Shown here: in pieces, positions 1-8,677 of the stretch
How the letters are laid out: every line of letters begins with the position of its first letter
Numbering within the stretch: position 1 is the first letter of the stretch
Assembly (NCBI RefSeq): GCF_036408795.1
Contig: NZ_JAZGJP010000002.1
Location: forward strand, 1 to 64,000
Length of the DNA stretch: 64,000 bases
DNA from: Olsenella_L kribbiana
Lineage (GTDB): Bacteria > Actinomycetota > Coriobacteriia > Coriobacteriales > Atopobiaceae
Direction: 5' to 3'
Position numbers and translations under genes: made by a program
The notes under the pieces: generated by a model
What the model was told of the DNA's origin: nothing
The model's database searches: none
The model's input: the letters and a program-made list of their open reading frames with translations, nothing else

Positions 1-255
1 TCAGCTTCTTCCTGCACGTCGTCTGGCCGGCCTCTCCGGCCACCACCGCACAGGTTCCGCCATCCATCCGCACATGTACAGCTGACTTCCGGAACCGTTC
101 GTATGAAGTCTGTAATTGAGCTTCCGCAGAGGCGTCCATGGAATTCCTCGTCGAGCTGGTTGACCGCTGGTTCTGAGTGGGTATAGTGAATACAGATCGC
201 AAAACCCGAGAGGGTTTTATGTGGCGGGGACGCGTGAGCGCCTCCGCCTAATTTT
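1..255. other. Region without a supported gene, ending in a hairpin with a T-run
   Basis: No convincing coding sequence was found here; short open stretches end quickly in every frame. A small hairpin (arms AAAACCC 201-207 and GGGTTTT 212-218) is followed by a GC-rich hairpin at about 223-248 and six T residues. That looks like a rightward terminator for something upstream of the window. Confidence 0.4.
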
Positions 256-485
256 TTGGCTCTTCGCTGTTTCTAGTGGGTAGCAGATGAGACGGCAAGC
301 TGGGCCAAGAAGTCCAGGCGGCCGAGCCCCATCGACCTCCCGAAGAGCTGCGCCAGCATCCCGGTCTGTGCGTCCATGCACGGCTCCGATCGTCGCATCC
401 GCCAGTCGACGGAATCATACCGCCTGCGGGGTCGGCGGTCGGGAGGAGCAACCTGTGCTACCCACCAGATGTTTCAGAGAGCCAA
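256..485. mobile_element. Possible ISL3-like miniature inverted-repeat element
   Basis: A 230-bp segment is bounded by 30-nt imperfect inverted repeats: 256-285 (begins TTGGCTCTTC, ends GTGGGTAGCA) and 456-485 (begins TGCTACCCAC, ends GAGAGCCAA). About 22 of 30 positions match in inverted orientation. The GGCTCTT terminus resembles the ends of ISL3-family insertion sequences as I remember them. No transposase fits inside and no target-site duplication is visible, so a MITE or a deletion relic is an inference. The segment directly abuts the IS200-type element. Confidence 0.35.
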
Positions 486-490
486 TCATG

Positions 491-511
491 ACCACCCGCG
501 TAGCGGGTGGT
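491..511. repeat. IS200/IS605 right-end hairpin
   Basis: A perfect stem (ACCACCCGC 491-499, loop GTA, GCGGGTGGT 503-511) lies downstream of tnpA. The same stem sequence occurs at the other side of the element (1177-1195), as expected for the subterminal hairpins recognised by HUH Y1 transposases. Confidence 0.6.
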
Positions 512-541
512 TTGCTCTAAGGGTATAACCCTATAAATGCC

Positions 542-565
542 GGCCAGGGACTCAAGTCCCTGGCC
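542..565. terminator. Hairpin downstream of tnpA
   Basis: A perfect 10-bp stem with a 4-nt loop (GGCCAGGGAC / GTCCCTGGCC) lies between the tnpA stop and the right-end hairpin. It may be a terminator or part of the element's end structure. No clear U-tract follows on the minus strand. Confidence 0.4.
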
Positions 566-631
566 TTCGCTTCGTTCAGGCCGCATGGCCGCTTGACTCG
601 TGGCTAGCCCGTCAAACGGGCATTTGCCGGC

Positions 632-1090
632 CTATTTCCTGCTGAACGGGTCCTCGTACTCCTTGACGCTGAGCTTGTCGAGGGCGATGTCCGCGGCTTC
701 CTGCTCCCTGATGTACTTCGCGATCGTGGCCTCGTTCATGCCGACGGTCGAGACATAGTAGCCCTCTGCCCAGAACTTCCTGTTCCCGAACTTGTACTTG
801 AGGTTCGCATGCTTGTCGAACATGAGGAGCGCGCTCTTGCCCTTCAGGTACCCCATGAAGCTCGATACGCTGATCTTGGGCGGGATGCTCACCAGCATGT
901 GCACGTGGTCCGGCATCAGATGCCCCTCTATTATCTCCACCCCCTTCCACTGGCAGAGGTTCCTGAGGATCTCCCCCAGGTCCTTTCGGTATTGGTTGTA
1001 GATGGCCTTTCTCCTATACTTTGGGCAAAACACGATGTGGTACTTGCACATCCATTTCGTGTGCGCAAGGCTGTTTGCCTTCTGTGCCAT
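632..1090 (-). CDS. tnpA: IS200/IS605-family transposase TnpA
   Basis: This is a single-strand DNA transposase (HUH, Y1 relaxase fold) of 152 aa, a normal length for IS200 TnpA. Visible motifs are the N-terminal YHIVFCPKYRR region, the metal-binding H62-V-H64 in the stretch MPDHVHMLV, and the nucleophile candidate Y126 in KYIREQ. The start at 1090 is chosen over an upstream ATG because AGGAAGGAG lies about 6 nt before it. No tnpB accompanies it. Matching hairpins at 491-511 and 1177-1195 frame the gene, so the element may be intact and mobile. Confidence 0.93.
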   Translation of the reverse strand: MAQKANSLAHTKWMCKYHIVFCPKYRRKAIYNQYRKDLGEILRNLCQWKGVEIIEGHLMPDHVHMLVSIPPKISVSSFMGYLKGKSALLMFDKHANLKYKFGNRKFWAEGYYVSTVGMNEATIAKYIREQEAADIALDKLSVKEYEDPFSRK

Positions 1091-1176
1091 GGTGTTCTCC
1101 TTCCTCTCGCGGCCGGCGACCTGAACAATCACCATCCTAGGGAGGGAGGAGTTTCGTTGCATAGCATAGTTGCCTT

Positions 1177-1195
1177 CCACCCGCACAGCGGGTGG
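1177..1195. repeat. IS200/IS605 left-end hairpin
   Basis: The stem CCACCCGC (1177-1184) / GCGGGTGG (1188-1195) lies upstream of tnpA and repeats the stem of the right-end hairpin with a different loop. Confidence 0.6.
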
Positions 1196-1241
1196 ATTTT
1201 CATGCCGCGCGTTCCGCGCGGCACAGGCTAAAGCCTCTATG

Positions 1242-1273
1242 AAAACAGGCCAGAGGGCATAGCCTCTGGCCTG
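1242..1273 (-). terminator. Rho-independent terminator of tRNA-Val
   Basis: An 11-bp perfect stem (1246-1256 / 1263-1273) is followed on the minus strand by TTTTC. It lies 9 nt beyond the tRNA 3' end. Confidence 0.75.
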
Positions 1274-1281
1274 CGAGTTTA

Positions 1282-1356
1282 TGGTGGGCGTTAGAAGATT
1301 TGAACTTCTGACCTCTTCCGTGTCAGGGAAGCGCTCTCCCCCTGAGCTAAACGCCC
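1282..1356 (-). tRNA. tRNA-Val (GAC)
   Basis: The cloverleaf reads on the minus strand: acceptor GGGCGTT pairing with AACGCCC, anticodon loop CTGACAC giving anticodon GAC, T-arm GTTCAAAT, and an encoded CCA end. The sequence is identical to the tRNA at 14676-14750. An upstream promoter at 1398-1426 and a downstream terminator make it a monocistronic unit. Confidence 0.95.
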
Positions 1357-1397
1357 GAATATATAGCTGCTCGGAATGCCGTGCAGCGCATCACTGA

Positions 1398-1426
1398 ACT
1401 ATACCGGACCTGTTCCGCAATTGCAA
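1398..1426 (-). promoter_or_regulatory. Sigma70-type promoter of tRNA-Val
   Basis: On the minus strand, TTGCAA and TATAGT are separated by 17 bp, about 40 bp upstream of the tRNA 5' end. The same TTGCxx-17-TATAxT pattern precedes the other tRNA units in this window. Confidence 0.65.
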
Positions 1427-1561
1427 GGACTCTTTCCTGAAGCCCACAAGAACCGGGAGGGGGAGCTCCCCGACCGTTCAGCAGCACTCTGCCCGAAGAT
1501 AGCATCTCCCCCATCAGGCCGCACATGCCGAAGCCATGCGCTACGTATCCTGCCACACGCT

Positions 1562-1840
1562 CTACAGGCTGTGCTTCTTGAGCTTCTGATCGAAGATTGC
1601 GTTCACGATAGCGCTGAGCTGCGAGCGCGCTTCGTCAGGAAGCGGACCCTCCTTGGCAGCCACGGCATAGAGCTCGGGGTGCTCGTGCTCGATCTTCTCG
1701 AAGGTCTTGCTCAATGCATGCCTGCGGACGAAGAACGGTATGCGCTTCACCTTGGCTTCATCCACCAGCTCCAGGATCTTCCTGTTGGCAGCCTCGCTGC
1801 TCGAAGAGCCGACCGGCCCTGTCTCCTTCTCGGCCACCAT
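1562..1840 (-). CDS. Small conserved-looking protein of unknown function
   Basis: This 92-aa protein is predicted to be soluble and mostly helical, with alternating charged residues, a basic central patch (KVKRIPFFVRRHAL) and a lysine-rich C-terminus. The start at 1840 is preceded by GAGAGGAAGG. No family was recognised. It stands alone between the tRNA-Val unit and the MFS gene on the same strand. An AT-rich stretch just upstream (1858-1885, TATATTGTACGCAATATATT-like) may hold its promoter. Confidence 0.6.
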   Translation of the reverse strand: MVAEKETGPVGSSSSEAANRKILELVDEAKVKRIPFFVRRHALSKTFEKIEHEHPELYAVAAKEGPLPDEARSQLSAIVNAIFDQKLKKHSL

Positions 1841-1967
1841 ATGCCTTCCTCTCAACGCTAAATATATTGTACGCAATATATTTTATGCATGCTGAATGCC
1901 GCCTGCCAGAGCTGCACGCGATATGCACAGCTTGTCCATGAAAGCGGCATGCTTGGCAGACAAGCTC

Positions 1968-3212
1968 TCAGAGCCGTGCCCTGAGACGCCTTTCGAGCAC
2001 GAGCATCACAAGGCAAAGGAGCAGTATCGCCACGCCGCTCACGCCGAACCAGGCATTCACGCCGAGCGCTTCCGCGACAGGAGATGCTATGGCAAGCCCT
2101 GCCGGCATGGCGGCCAGCGACACGATCTGGAAGGCCGAGAAGGCACGCCCCTGCCTCGCCTGGGGGACCGTCTTCTGCAGATAGGCGACGATCGGCACAT
2201 CGTAGCAGGTCGATGCCGCACCCATGCCAGCGCAGAACACGGAGAAAGCGATCCATCCGCCATAGCTTGCCGGCACGAGGCCGCATCCGATGCAGGTGGC
2301 TCCGATCAGGGCGCCTGCCACATATGAGGCGCGGATCTCGTCGTTCAGCTTCGCCTTTGCGATCGCGACGCCGGCAAGAAGCATGCCCAGAGACCAGACC
2401 ATCTCGACGACGCTTCCCTCGAAGGCACCGAGGCCAAAGTAGCTGCTGGTCATAAGCGGATAGAAGGATGAGAGCGGCATGAAGAAGACCATGAGGACCA
2501 GAAAGGAGACGATGACCTGCCTGAGCAGCCTGTCTTCCCAGAATACCGCGAGGCCTTCCTCGAGCTCGCGCAGAGGATGGAGCGCAGGACGCGGGCCTGG
2601 CGCCAGATGATCGGGCACGAAGACCGCTGCCAGTGTGCCTACGGCAGCGAGGGCACCAAGAAGGTCGGTGAGGAGCACGAAAGGAAGCGGAAGCGCGGCA
2701 TAGAGCGCACCGCCGATCACAGGCCCCAGGATCAGGGAGGCACTCGTCAATGCCTGCGCCATCCCTCCCGCCTCGATCAGCGCATCCTGCGGCACGATAT
2801 CGGGCACCATGGCCTGCATGGCGGGAGCCTGGAACGCCGTAGCGCAGGCACGGGCAGCCAGAAGCACGATCAGGGCAGACGCGGAGACACCGACATGCCC
2901 CAGGGCGAGGGCAAAAAGGGCTGCCATGATGCCGGCGGCAAGATCTGCCGCCATGCATACCCGCTTCCTGCTGTGGCGGTCGGCCACGATGCCCGCCACG
3001 GGAGAGAGCAGGGCGCCCGGAAGATATGCCGCCAGCCCTGCCAGCCCCATGGCGGAGGGAGATCCTGTCTGCTGCGCCAGATGCCATATCAGGGCAAACT
3101 GGACCGCAGAGCTTCCCACCTGCGAGACTGCCTGTCCTGCAAGGATCGTATAGTAGCGACGCTTCCAGGAGCTTCTGCCTGTCAGTGTCTCTTGCGGCTC
3201 CCGCTCTTCCAC
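1968..3212 (-). CDS. MFS transporter, drug-efflux type (MFS_3/MefA-like)
   Basis: This is a 414-aa major facilitator with about 12 predicted membrane segments. The loop between helices 2 and 3 carries a typical MFS signature (GIVADRHSRKRVCMAADL), followed by the ARACATAFQAPAMQAMVPDIV region common in MefA/enterobactin-exporter-like members. It probably exports a drug or other amphiphile in exchange for protons; the substrate cannot be read from sequence. A GTG start at 3212 is chosen because AGGAAGG lies about 8 nt upstream and the protein then begins just before the first helix. An ATG further upstream adds a non-membrane tail without a ribosome site. Confidence 0.85.
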   Translation of the reverse strand: MEEREPQETLTGRSSWKRRYYTILAGQAVSQVGSSAVQFALIWHLAQQTGSPSAMGLAGLAAYLPGALLSPVAGIVADRHSRKRVCMAADLAAGIMAALFALALGHVGVSASALIVLLAARACATAFQAPAMQAMVPDIVPQDALIEAGGMAQALTSASLILGPVIGGALYAALPLPFVLLTDLLGALAAVGTLAAVFVPDHLAPGPRPALHPLRELEEGLAVFWEDRLLRQVIVSFLVLMVFFMPLSSFYPLMTSSYFGLGAFEGSVVEMVWSLGMLLAGVAIAKAKLNDEIRASYVAGALIGATCIGCGLVPASYGGWIAFSVFCAGMGAASTCYDVPIVAYLQKTVPQARQGRAFSAFQIVSLAAMPAGLAIASPVAEALGVNAWFGVSGVAILLLCLVMLVLERRLRARL

Positions 3213-3482
3213 GTGCCCGCCCTTCCTGCCCGGCTCCAATCGGACGCGAATATAGCATCTGCCACAGACCCTGTCCATGCATGCTGCCAGAACAGGCTGC
3301 ATGCCATGAGCGAAGCCCTTGAGGGGTCGGCTGTGCCCCTGGCATGCCGCAAGATTGACGCGTTTCTCTGGATTCTTGGCTGATTGACGCAAAATGCCGG
3401 ACTGCCCTGCTGCATATACTGATGCCAATCCCGGGATATCAGAACAGCATCTGTCTTAGCCGCATTCCATCAAGGAGGCGTT

Positions 3483-4374
3483 ATGGGTTCCATCCTCATC
3501 GAACTCATTCCTGCGCTTGGCTGGGGCTTCCAGGGCATTGTCATGCAGAAGATCGGAGGCACCGGTGCCAGCAAGCAGATGGGCATGGTGCTCACCGCCC
3601 TTGCCATGGCCATCGTCGTTGCCCTGATAGACCCCATCGTCTGGACGCCCGCCCTGCTCTGAGCCGCGGCAGCGAACGGGATTTCCTGGGCCCTTGCCCA
3701 GATACTGCAGATCAAGAGCTTCGACTATCTGGGCGTCTCGCGCGCCATGCCGCTCACTGCCGGCATGCAGCTCCTGCTCACCTCGATGATCGGCGCATTC
3801 TGCTTCGGCGAGTGGCCCTATGCCTGGCAGATGGGCCTGGGGTTTGCCGGCATCGCCCTCATCATCGCAGGAACGGTGCTCACCACCCATACCGAGGCAG
3901 GCCAGCAGAGCACTTCTGCCTCAGATATCCGCAAGGGTCTCATCATCACGGCCATCTCCTCTGCCCTGTATATGGCCTATGCGACAGCGGCACGGTTCTT
4001 CAGCGTGGACAGCTCCAGATCCTGCTTCCGCAGGCACTGTTCATGCTTTCGCCCTGCTGGTCATCTCCGCAATCGTGAGCAGGTGTGAGTCGTCTGACGG
4101 CATCTTCGGCCGCAGCGAGGGCATCTTCGGCATCAAGTCCTGGCAGAACATGCTCACCGGCATCCTGTGGTCGGTCGCGAACATCGCTGGCTCTTCTCCA
4201 ACCCGGTCAACGGCGTCGCCGTCGGCTGGACGCTCGCAGACATGAACCTGATCATCGCGACGCTCGGAGGCCTGTTCATCCTCCATGAGAAGAAGACGCC
4301 CAAAGAGCTCGGGTTCATTGTCGCGGGCATGGCGCTGATTGCCGCAGGCAGCCGGCATGACAAAGCTCGGATAG
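3483..4374 (+). pseudogene. Decayed GRP-family sugar uptake protein (GlcU/RbsU-like)
   Basis: The frame opens after a good ribosome site (AAGGAGG, ATG at 3483) and encodes a DMT-superfamily permease of the glucose/ribose porter type (MGSILIELIPALGWGFQG start, then helices with MPLTAGMQLLLTS). An in-frame TGA at 3660-3662 replaces what is probably a Trp codon. Coding then moves between frames around 4010-4030, 4050, 4195 and 4350, and recognisable C-terminal helices (VNGVAVGWTLADMNL) reappear in another frame. Family proteins are about 280-290 aa, which fits this span if read continuously. With one nonsense codon and at least three indels, the gene is dead unless the assembly is poor. Confidence 0.8.
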
Positions 4375-4477
4375 AGAAACGCTCCCCTCCAAGGGGAGCC
4401 CAGCAGCCTCTTCGGCGGCAGAAGGGACGCATCATGTCCATTGCCTACAGCATATCGATACCATTTCCTGTCTTTAA

Positions 4478-4505
4478 TTGTCATTGTTCTGATAGCATTT
4501 ATAAC
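4478..4505 (+). promoter_or_regulatory. Sigma70-type promoter of nrdAB
   Basis: TTGTCA (4478-4483) and TATAAC (4500-4505) are separated by 16 bp, 70 bp before the nrdA start. A hairpin at 4381-4399 (GCTCCCCT / AGGGGAGC) lies just upstream. Confidence 0.6.
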
Positions 4506-4575
4506 GGTCCGGGACATGCCCGAGACCTCGAACAGCTATGGACCGCAGCCAAGCGCTGCAGGATGGAGATAGGCC

Positions 4576-7125
4576 ATGCAGGTCACGAAACGCGATGGGA
4601 GCACGGAAGCCTATGAGGGGCTCAAAATCGCCCGAGCGATGCAGAAGGCACTCAGGGAGGTAGGCGATCCTGCTGCTGAAAGCGCCGATGCTCTCGACAG
4701 GCTCCTTGCACGCGCAGAGGCAGCCATCGGCGCCTGTGGCAGCACTGACGTGGAGAGCATCCAGGACATCGTCGAGCGCACCCTCATGGAATCGGGCCAT
4801 TTCGATGCCGCAAAGGCCTATATCCTCTACCGCCACAGGAGATCGGAGCTTCGGCATGCCCGCCTGGGCATCGTGGCACTTGCGCTCGGAAGCGATGCTG
4901 ATTCCAGGATGCAGGCACGCCTCGCAGACGTGCTTGCAAAGATTTCGCGCGACTTCGAAACCGCCCTCTATCCCCTCGATGCCCTCTTCGCCAAGTTCCA
5001 GAGCTTTGCCAAGCCCGGCATGGATAGGTATATGCGCCTCGATGCACTCGTGAGAGCAGCTGTCGAGCTTACCTCCCAGGAAGCCCCCTCCTGGGAGCTC
5101 ATCGCAGGAAGGCTCCTTGCCTTTGCAGCAGACACGCGACTCAAGGAAGAGGAGCACAGGCGCGGCATCGAAGGCTTCTATGGGAAGCTCCGTCATCTCA
5201 CAGATCAGGGGCTCTATGGCACCTACATCCTCGAGGGCTATACGAAAGCAGAGATTGAGGAAGCAGCTTCCTTCATCGCGGACGAGCGAACCGATCTGCT
5301 CGACTATCCGGGACTCGACCTCCTGCTCAAGCGCTATGTCGTGTGCAGCCATGACCATATCGCCCTCGAATCGCCGCAGGAGATGTTTCTGGGCATCGCC
5401 CTGCACCTTGCCCTCAAGGAGCAAAAGGCGGAGCGCATGCGCTGGGTCCGGCGCTTCTACGACATGCTCTCGAAGCTCGAAGTGACCATGGCAACACCGA
5501 CGCTCTCCAATGCCAGAAAGCCGCACCACCAGCTCTCGAGCTGCTTCATCGATACCGTGCCAGACAGCCTCGAGGGGATCTACCGGAGCATCGACAACTT
5601 CGCGATGGTCTCGAAGTACGGCGGCGGCATGGGCATGTATCTCGGCAAGGTCCGTGCCAAGGGCGGCTCCATCCGGGGCTTCGAGGGAGCAGCCGGAGGC
5701 GTCGTCCGCTGGATCCGTGTCATCAACGATACGGCCGTCGCGGTCGATCAGCTCGGCGTGCGCGCAGGAGCCGTTGCCGTCTATCTCGATGCCTGGCACA
5801 GAGACTTGCCAGAGTTCCTGCAGCTCCGCACGAACAATGGAGACGACCGCATGAAGGCGCATGACGTCTTCCCCGCTGTCTGCTACCCCGACCTCTTCTG
5901 GAAGATGGCGGATGAGGACCTCGACCAGCCCTGGCACCTCATGTGCCCCCACGATATCTCGACCGTCAAGGGCTATGCTCTCGAGGACTACTTCGGGGAG
6001 GAATGGGAGAGGCGCTACCGCGACTGCGTGGCAGACCCGAGGATCCCTAAGCGCACCGTCACGATCAAGGACATCGTGCGCCTGGTGCTCAGGAGCGCTG
6101 TCGAGACCGGAACGCCCTTTGCCTTCATGCGCGATACCGTGAACAAGGCCAATCCCAACTCGCATGCTGGCATCATCTACTGCTCGAACCTCTGCACGGA
6201 GATTGCCCAGAACACAAGCGAGATCGAATCCGTCTCAGAGGAGATCGTGACAAAGGACGGCGATACCGTCGTCGTGACGACGACAAGGCCAGGAGACTTC
6301 GTCGTCTGCAACCTTGCAAGCCTCTCGCTGGGCAGGATCCCGCTCGAGGACGACAGCTACCTTGCCCATACCATCGAGAGCGCTGTCCGTGCCCTCGACA
6401 ATGTGATCGACCTCAACTTCTATGCCCTCCCCTATGCAAAGATCACGAACAGGCGCTACCGTTCGGTGGGACTCGGCGTCTCGGGCTACCACCATATGCT
6501 CGCAAAGCGCCACATCCGCTGGGAGAGTGAGGAGCACCTCGCCTTTGCAGACGAGCTCTTCGAGCGCATCAACAGGCATGCTATCGAAGCATCTTCTGCG
6601 CTTGCGGAGGAGCGCGGCGCCTACGAGCTCTTCGAAGGCTCCGACTGGGCAACCGGCGCCTACTTCGAGAAGCGTGGCTACGTCTCTCCTGCCTGGACAG
6701 AGCTCAGGGAGCAGGTCACAAAGCACGGCATGAGAAACGCCTATCTCCTCGCTGTCGCACCGACGAGCTCCACCTCCATCATTGCAGGCACCTCTGCCGG
6801 CACAGACCCCATCATGCGCCGCTTCTTCCTCGAGGAGAAGAAGGGTGCCATGCTTCCCCGCGTTGCTCCGGAACTCTCCTCCCAGACCTGGTGGTACTAC
6901 AAGCCGGCACATCTGATCGACCAGACCTGGAGCATGAAGGCAGCAGGAGTGCGCCAGCGCCACATCGACCAGGCGCAGTCCGTGAACCTCTACATCACGA
7001 ACGAATATACGATGCGCCAGGTGCTTGCCCTCTACCTCGAAGCCTGGAGAGACGGCGTCAAGACCATCTACTATGTCCGCAGCAAGTCGCTCGAAGTCGA
7101 AGAGTGCGAGAGCTGCGCAAGCTAG
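4576..7125 (+). CDS. nrdA: Class I ribonucleoside-diphosphate reductase, alpha subunit
   Basis: The 849-aa large subunit reduces ribonucleoside diphosphates to deoxyribonucleotides. An N-terminal ATP-cone (begins MQVTKRDGSTEAYEG) suggests dATP/ATP allosteric activity control. Active-site features are visible: the first redox cysteine in LSSCFID, the NLCTEI segment holding the radical cysteine and catalytic Asn/Glu, the second redox cysteine in VVCNLASLSLG, the tyrosine pair in KTIYYVRS, and a C-terminal CESC thiol pair that accepts electrons from thioredoxin or glutaredoxin. GGAG precedes the start. nrdB follows after 30 bp, so the two form an operon. Confidence 0.97.
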   Translation: MQVTKRDGSTEAYEGLKIARAMQKALREVGDPAAESADALDRLLARAEAAIGACGSTDVESIQDIVERTLMESGHFDAAKAYILYRHRRSELRHARLGIVALALGSDADSRMQARLADVLAKISRDFETALYPLDALFAKFQSFAKPGMDRYMRLDALVRAAVELTSQEAPSWELIAGRLLAFAADTRLKEEEHRRGIEGFYGKLRHLTDQGLYGTYILEGYTKAEIEEAASFIADERTDLLDYPGLDLLLKRYVVCSHDHIALESPQEMFLGIALHLALKEQKAERMRWVRRFYDMLSKLEVTMATPTLSNARKPHHQLSSCFIDTVPDSLEGIYRSIDNFAMVSKYGGGMGMYLGKVRAKGGSIRGFEGAAGGVVRWIRVINDTAVAVDQLGVRAGAVAVYLDAWHRDLPEFLQLRTNNGDDRMKAHDVFPAVCYPDLFWKMADEDLDQPWHLMCPHDISTVKGYALEDYFGEEWERRYRDCVADPRIPKRTVTIKDIVRLVLRSAVETGTPFAFMRDTVNKANPNSHAGIIYCSNLCTEIAQNTSEIESVSEEIVTKDGDTVVVTTTRPGDFVVCNLASLSLGRIPLEDDSYLAHTIESAVRALDNVIDLNFYALPYAKITNRRYRSVGLGVSGYHHMLAKRHIRWESEEHLAFADELFERINRHAIEASSALAEERGAYELFEGSDWATGAYFEKRGYVSPAWTELREQVTKHGMRNAYLLAVAPTSSTSIIAGTSAGTDPIMRRFFLEEKKGAMLPRVAPELSSQTWWYYKPAHLIDQTWSMKAAGVRQRHIDQAQSVNLYITNEYTMRQVLALYLEAWRDGVKTIYYVRSKSLEVEECESCAS

Positions 7126-7155
7126 AAGACAACCATCCCCTTGAAAGGACATGCC

Positions 7156-8208
7156 ATGCAGGACACGACAAAGCTGAGCCCCAAGGCGCTCTTCAATCCC
7201 GACGGCGATACCGATGTGCGCGCACGCCGCCTCATCGGCGGGAACACGACGAACCTCAATGACTTCAACAACCTCAAGTATGCCTGGACCTCCGACTGGT
7301 ACCGCCAGGCCATGAACAACTTCTGGATACCGGAGGAGATCAATCTCTCCCAGGACGTGAAGGACTACCCCAAGCTCTCTCAGACCGAGCGCACGGCCTA
7401 CGACAAGATCCTTTCCTTCCTGGTCTTTCTGGACTCGCTCCAGACGGCGAACCTGCCGAACATAGGCGAGTTCATCACAGCAAACGAGGTGAACCTCTGC
7501 CTTCACATCCAGACCTTCCAGGAGTGCGTCCACTCCCAGAGCTATTCCTACATGCTCGACACGATCTGCAGCCCCGAGAAGAGAAACGAGATCCTCTACC
7601 AGTGGAAGGATGATGCGCATCTGCTTGCCAGGAATACCTTCATCGGAAACCTCTACAACGAGTTCCAGGAAAAGAAGGATGCCCAGGCACTGCTACGGGT
7701 GATGATGGCAAACTTCATCTTGGAAGGGGTCTACTTCTACTCGGGCTTCATGTTCTTCTACAACCTTGCCCGCATGGGCAAGATGCCGGGAAGCGCCCAG
7801 GAGATCCGCTACATCAACAGGGACGAGAACACGCACCTGTGGCTCTTCAGGAACATGATCCTGGAGCTCCAGCGCGAAGAGCCTGAACTCTTCGGAGAGA
7901 AGGATACAGAAGACCTCAAGGCCATGCTCCAGGAAGGCGTCGAGCAGGAGATTGCCTGGGGCACCTATGTCTTGGGAGATGATATCCCCGGCCTCACCTC
8001 GAAGCAGGTCGAAGGCTACATCCGCTATCTCGGGAATCTGCGCTGGAGCTCTCTGGGCATGGGCGAGCTCTATCCAGGATACGCAGAAGAGCCAGCTGAC
8101 ATGGCATGGGTGAGCCAGTACAGCAACGCGAACATGGTGAAGACCGACTTCTTCGAGGCGCGCTCCACAGCCTATGCGAAGTCCACGGCACTGGTGGACG
8201 ACCTGTAG
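7156..8208 (+). CDS. nrdB: Class I ribonucleoside-diphosphate reductase, beta subunit
   Basis: This 350-aa radical-generating subunit has the expected metal ligands: an Asp in LVFLDSLQTAN, Glu and His in FQECVHSQSY, Glu in FILEGVYFYSG, and Glu/His in RDENTHLW. The tyrosine that follows the ECVHSQS segment matches the radical Tyr122 position of E. coli R2, so it looks like a canonical tyrosyl-radical type and not a Phe-substituted Mn/Fe type. The ATG at 7156 has GAAAGGA about 7 nt upstream; a TTG at 7141 lies inside the ribosome-site region and is rejected. Confidence 0.96.
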   Translation: MQDTTKLSPKALFNPDGDTDVRARRLIGGNTTNLNDFNNLKYAWTSDWYRQAMNNFWIPEEINLSQDVKDYPKLSQTERTAYDKILSFLVFLDSLQTANLPNIGEFITANEVNLCLHIQTFQECVHSQSYSYMLDTICSPEKRNEILYQWKDDAHLLARNTFIGNLYNEFQEKKDAQALLRVMMANFILEGVYFYSGFMFFYNLARMGKMPGSAQEIRYINRDENTHLWLFRNMILELQREEPELFGEKDTEDLKAMLQEGVEQEIAWGTYVLGDDIPGLTSKQVEGYIRYLGNLRWSSLGMGELYPGYAEEPADMAWVSQYSNANMVKTDFFEARSTAYAKSTALVDDL

Positions 8209-8243
8209 AAGAGGCCTTCTTCCCCGAGGATGCAGCACGGAGC

Positions 8244-8273
8244 GGGCTGGCGGCGTTGCAGCTTCGCCAGCCC
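8244..8273. terminator. Hairpin between convergent genes
   Basis: A perfect 9-bp stem (GGGCTGGCG 8244-8252 / CGCCAGCCC 8265-8273) lies between the nrdB stop and the stop of the convergent small gene. It has no strong U-tract; a bidirectional terminator is likely. Confidence 0.5.
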
Positions 8274-8285
8274 TGCGCCTCAGCC

Positions 8286-8564
8286 CTATTCGTCTTCTTC
8301 CGGCACAATCTCTGCCCTGAACACCATGATCGTATCGGCGTCCGAGCAGCAGAACTCCGCTGTGCCTTCAGGCTGTCCCGGAATGCGCCCTCCATAGCGG
8401 AGGATATCGATATAGGGGAAAGCGCAGTGCATTGCCATCGGGCAGATCTTTCCGCGGTCTTCGTCGAAATCGAAGACCTCCCCCACCTTGTGGCCTCTAT
8501 GGCAGCCGTACTTGCCTCTACGGTCTATGACCTGGATCTTGATCTTCGGACGCCTTCTTGCCAT
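8286..8564 (-). CDS. TIGR04076-like small protein
   Basis: This 92-aa protein starts MARRRPKIKIQVI and has the layout I associate with TIGR04076: a glycine/cysteine segment (YGCHRGHKVGE), then ICPMAMHCAFPYI, then an FCCSDADTIMVF strand near the end. The conserved Cys/His residues suggest metal binding or redox chemistry, but the function is unknown. The start at 8564 has AAGGAGG 5 nt upstream. It is convergent with nrdB and downstream of the TetR gene. Confidence 0.75.
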   Translation of the reverse strand: MARRRPKIKIQVIDRRGKYGCHRGHKVGEVFDFDEDRGKICPMAMHCAFPYIDILRYGGRIPGQPEGTAEFCCSDADTIMVFRAEIVPEEDE

Positions 8565-8677
8565 GTCCCCTCCTTGCCAGCTCTTCCTGTCCAGTGTGAT
8601 GCATGGGAAGAGCTTGTGGAAGAGGTGCAGGAACATGTTTTCTGGCAGAGCAGATGCCCGTCACCGAGAGCTCCATC

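Noticed and set aside
3182..3428. Longer N-terminus for the MFS transporter (start at 3428)
   Set aside because: The extra 72 residues have no membrane or domain character and no ribosome site; the GTG at 3212 has one.
4474..6165. 563-codon minus-strand frame opposite nrdA
   Set aside because: It is a shadow frame of a highly conserved gene in GC-rich DNA, with no ribosome site and no family character.
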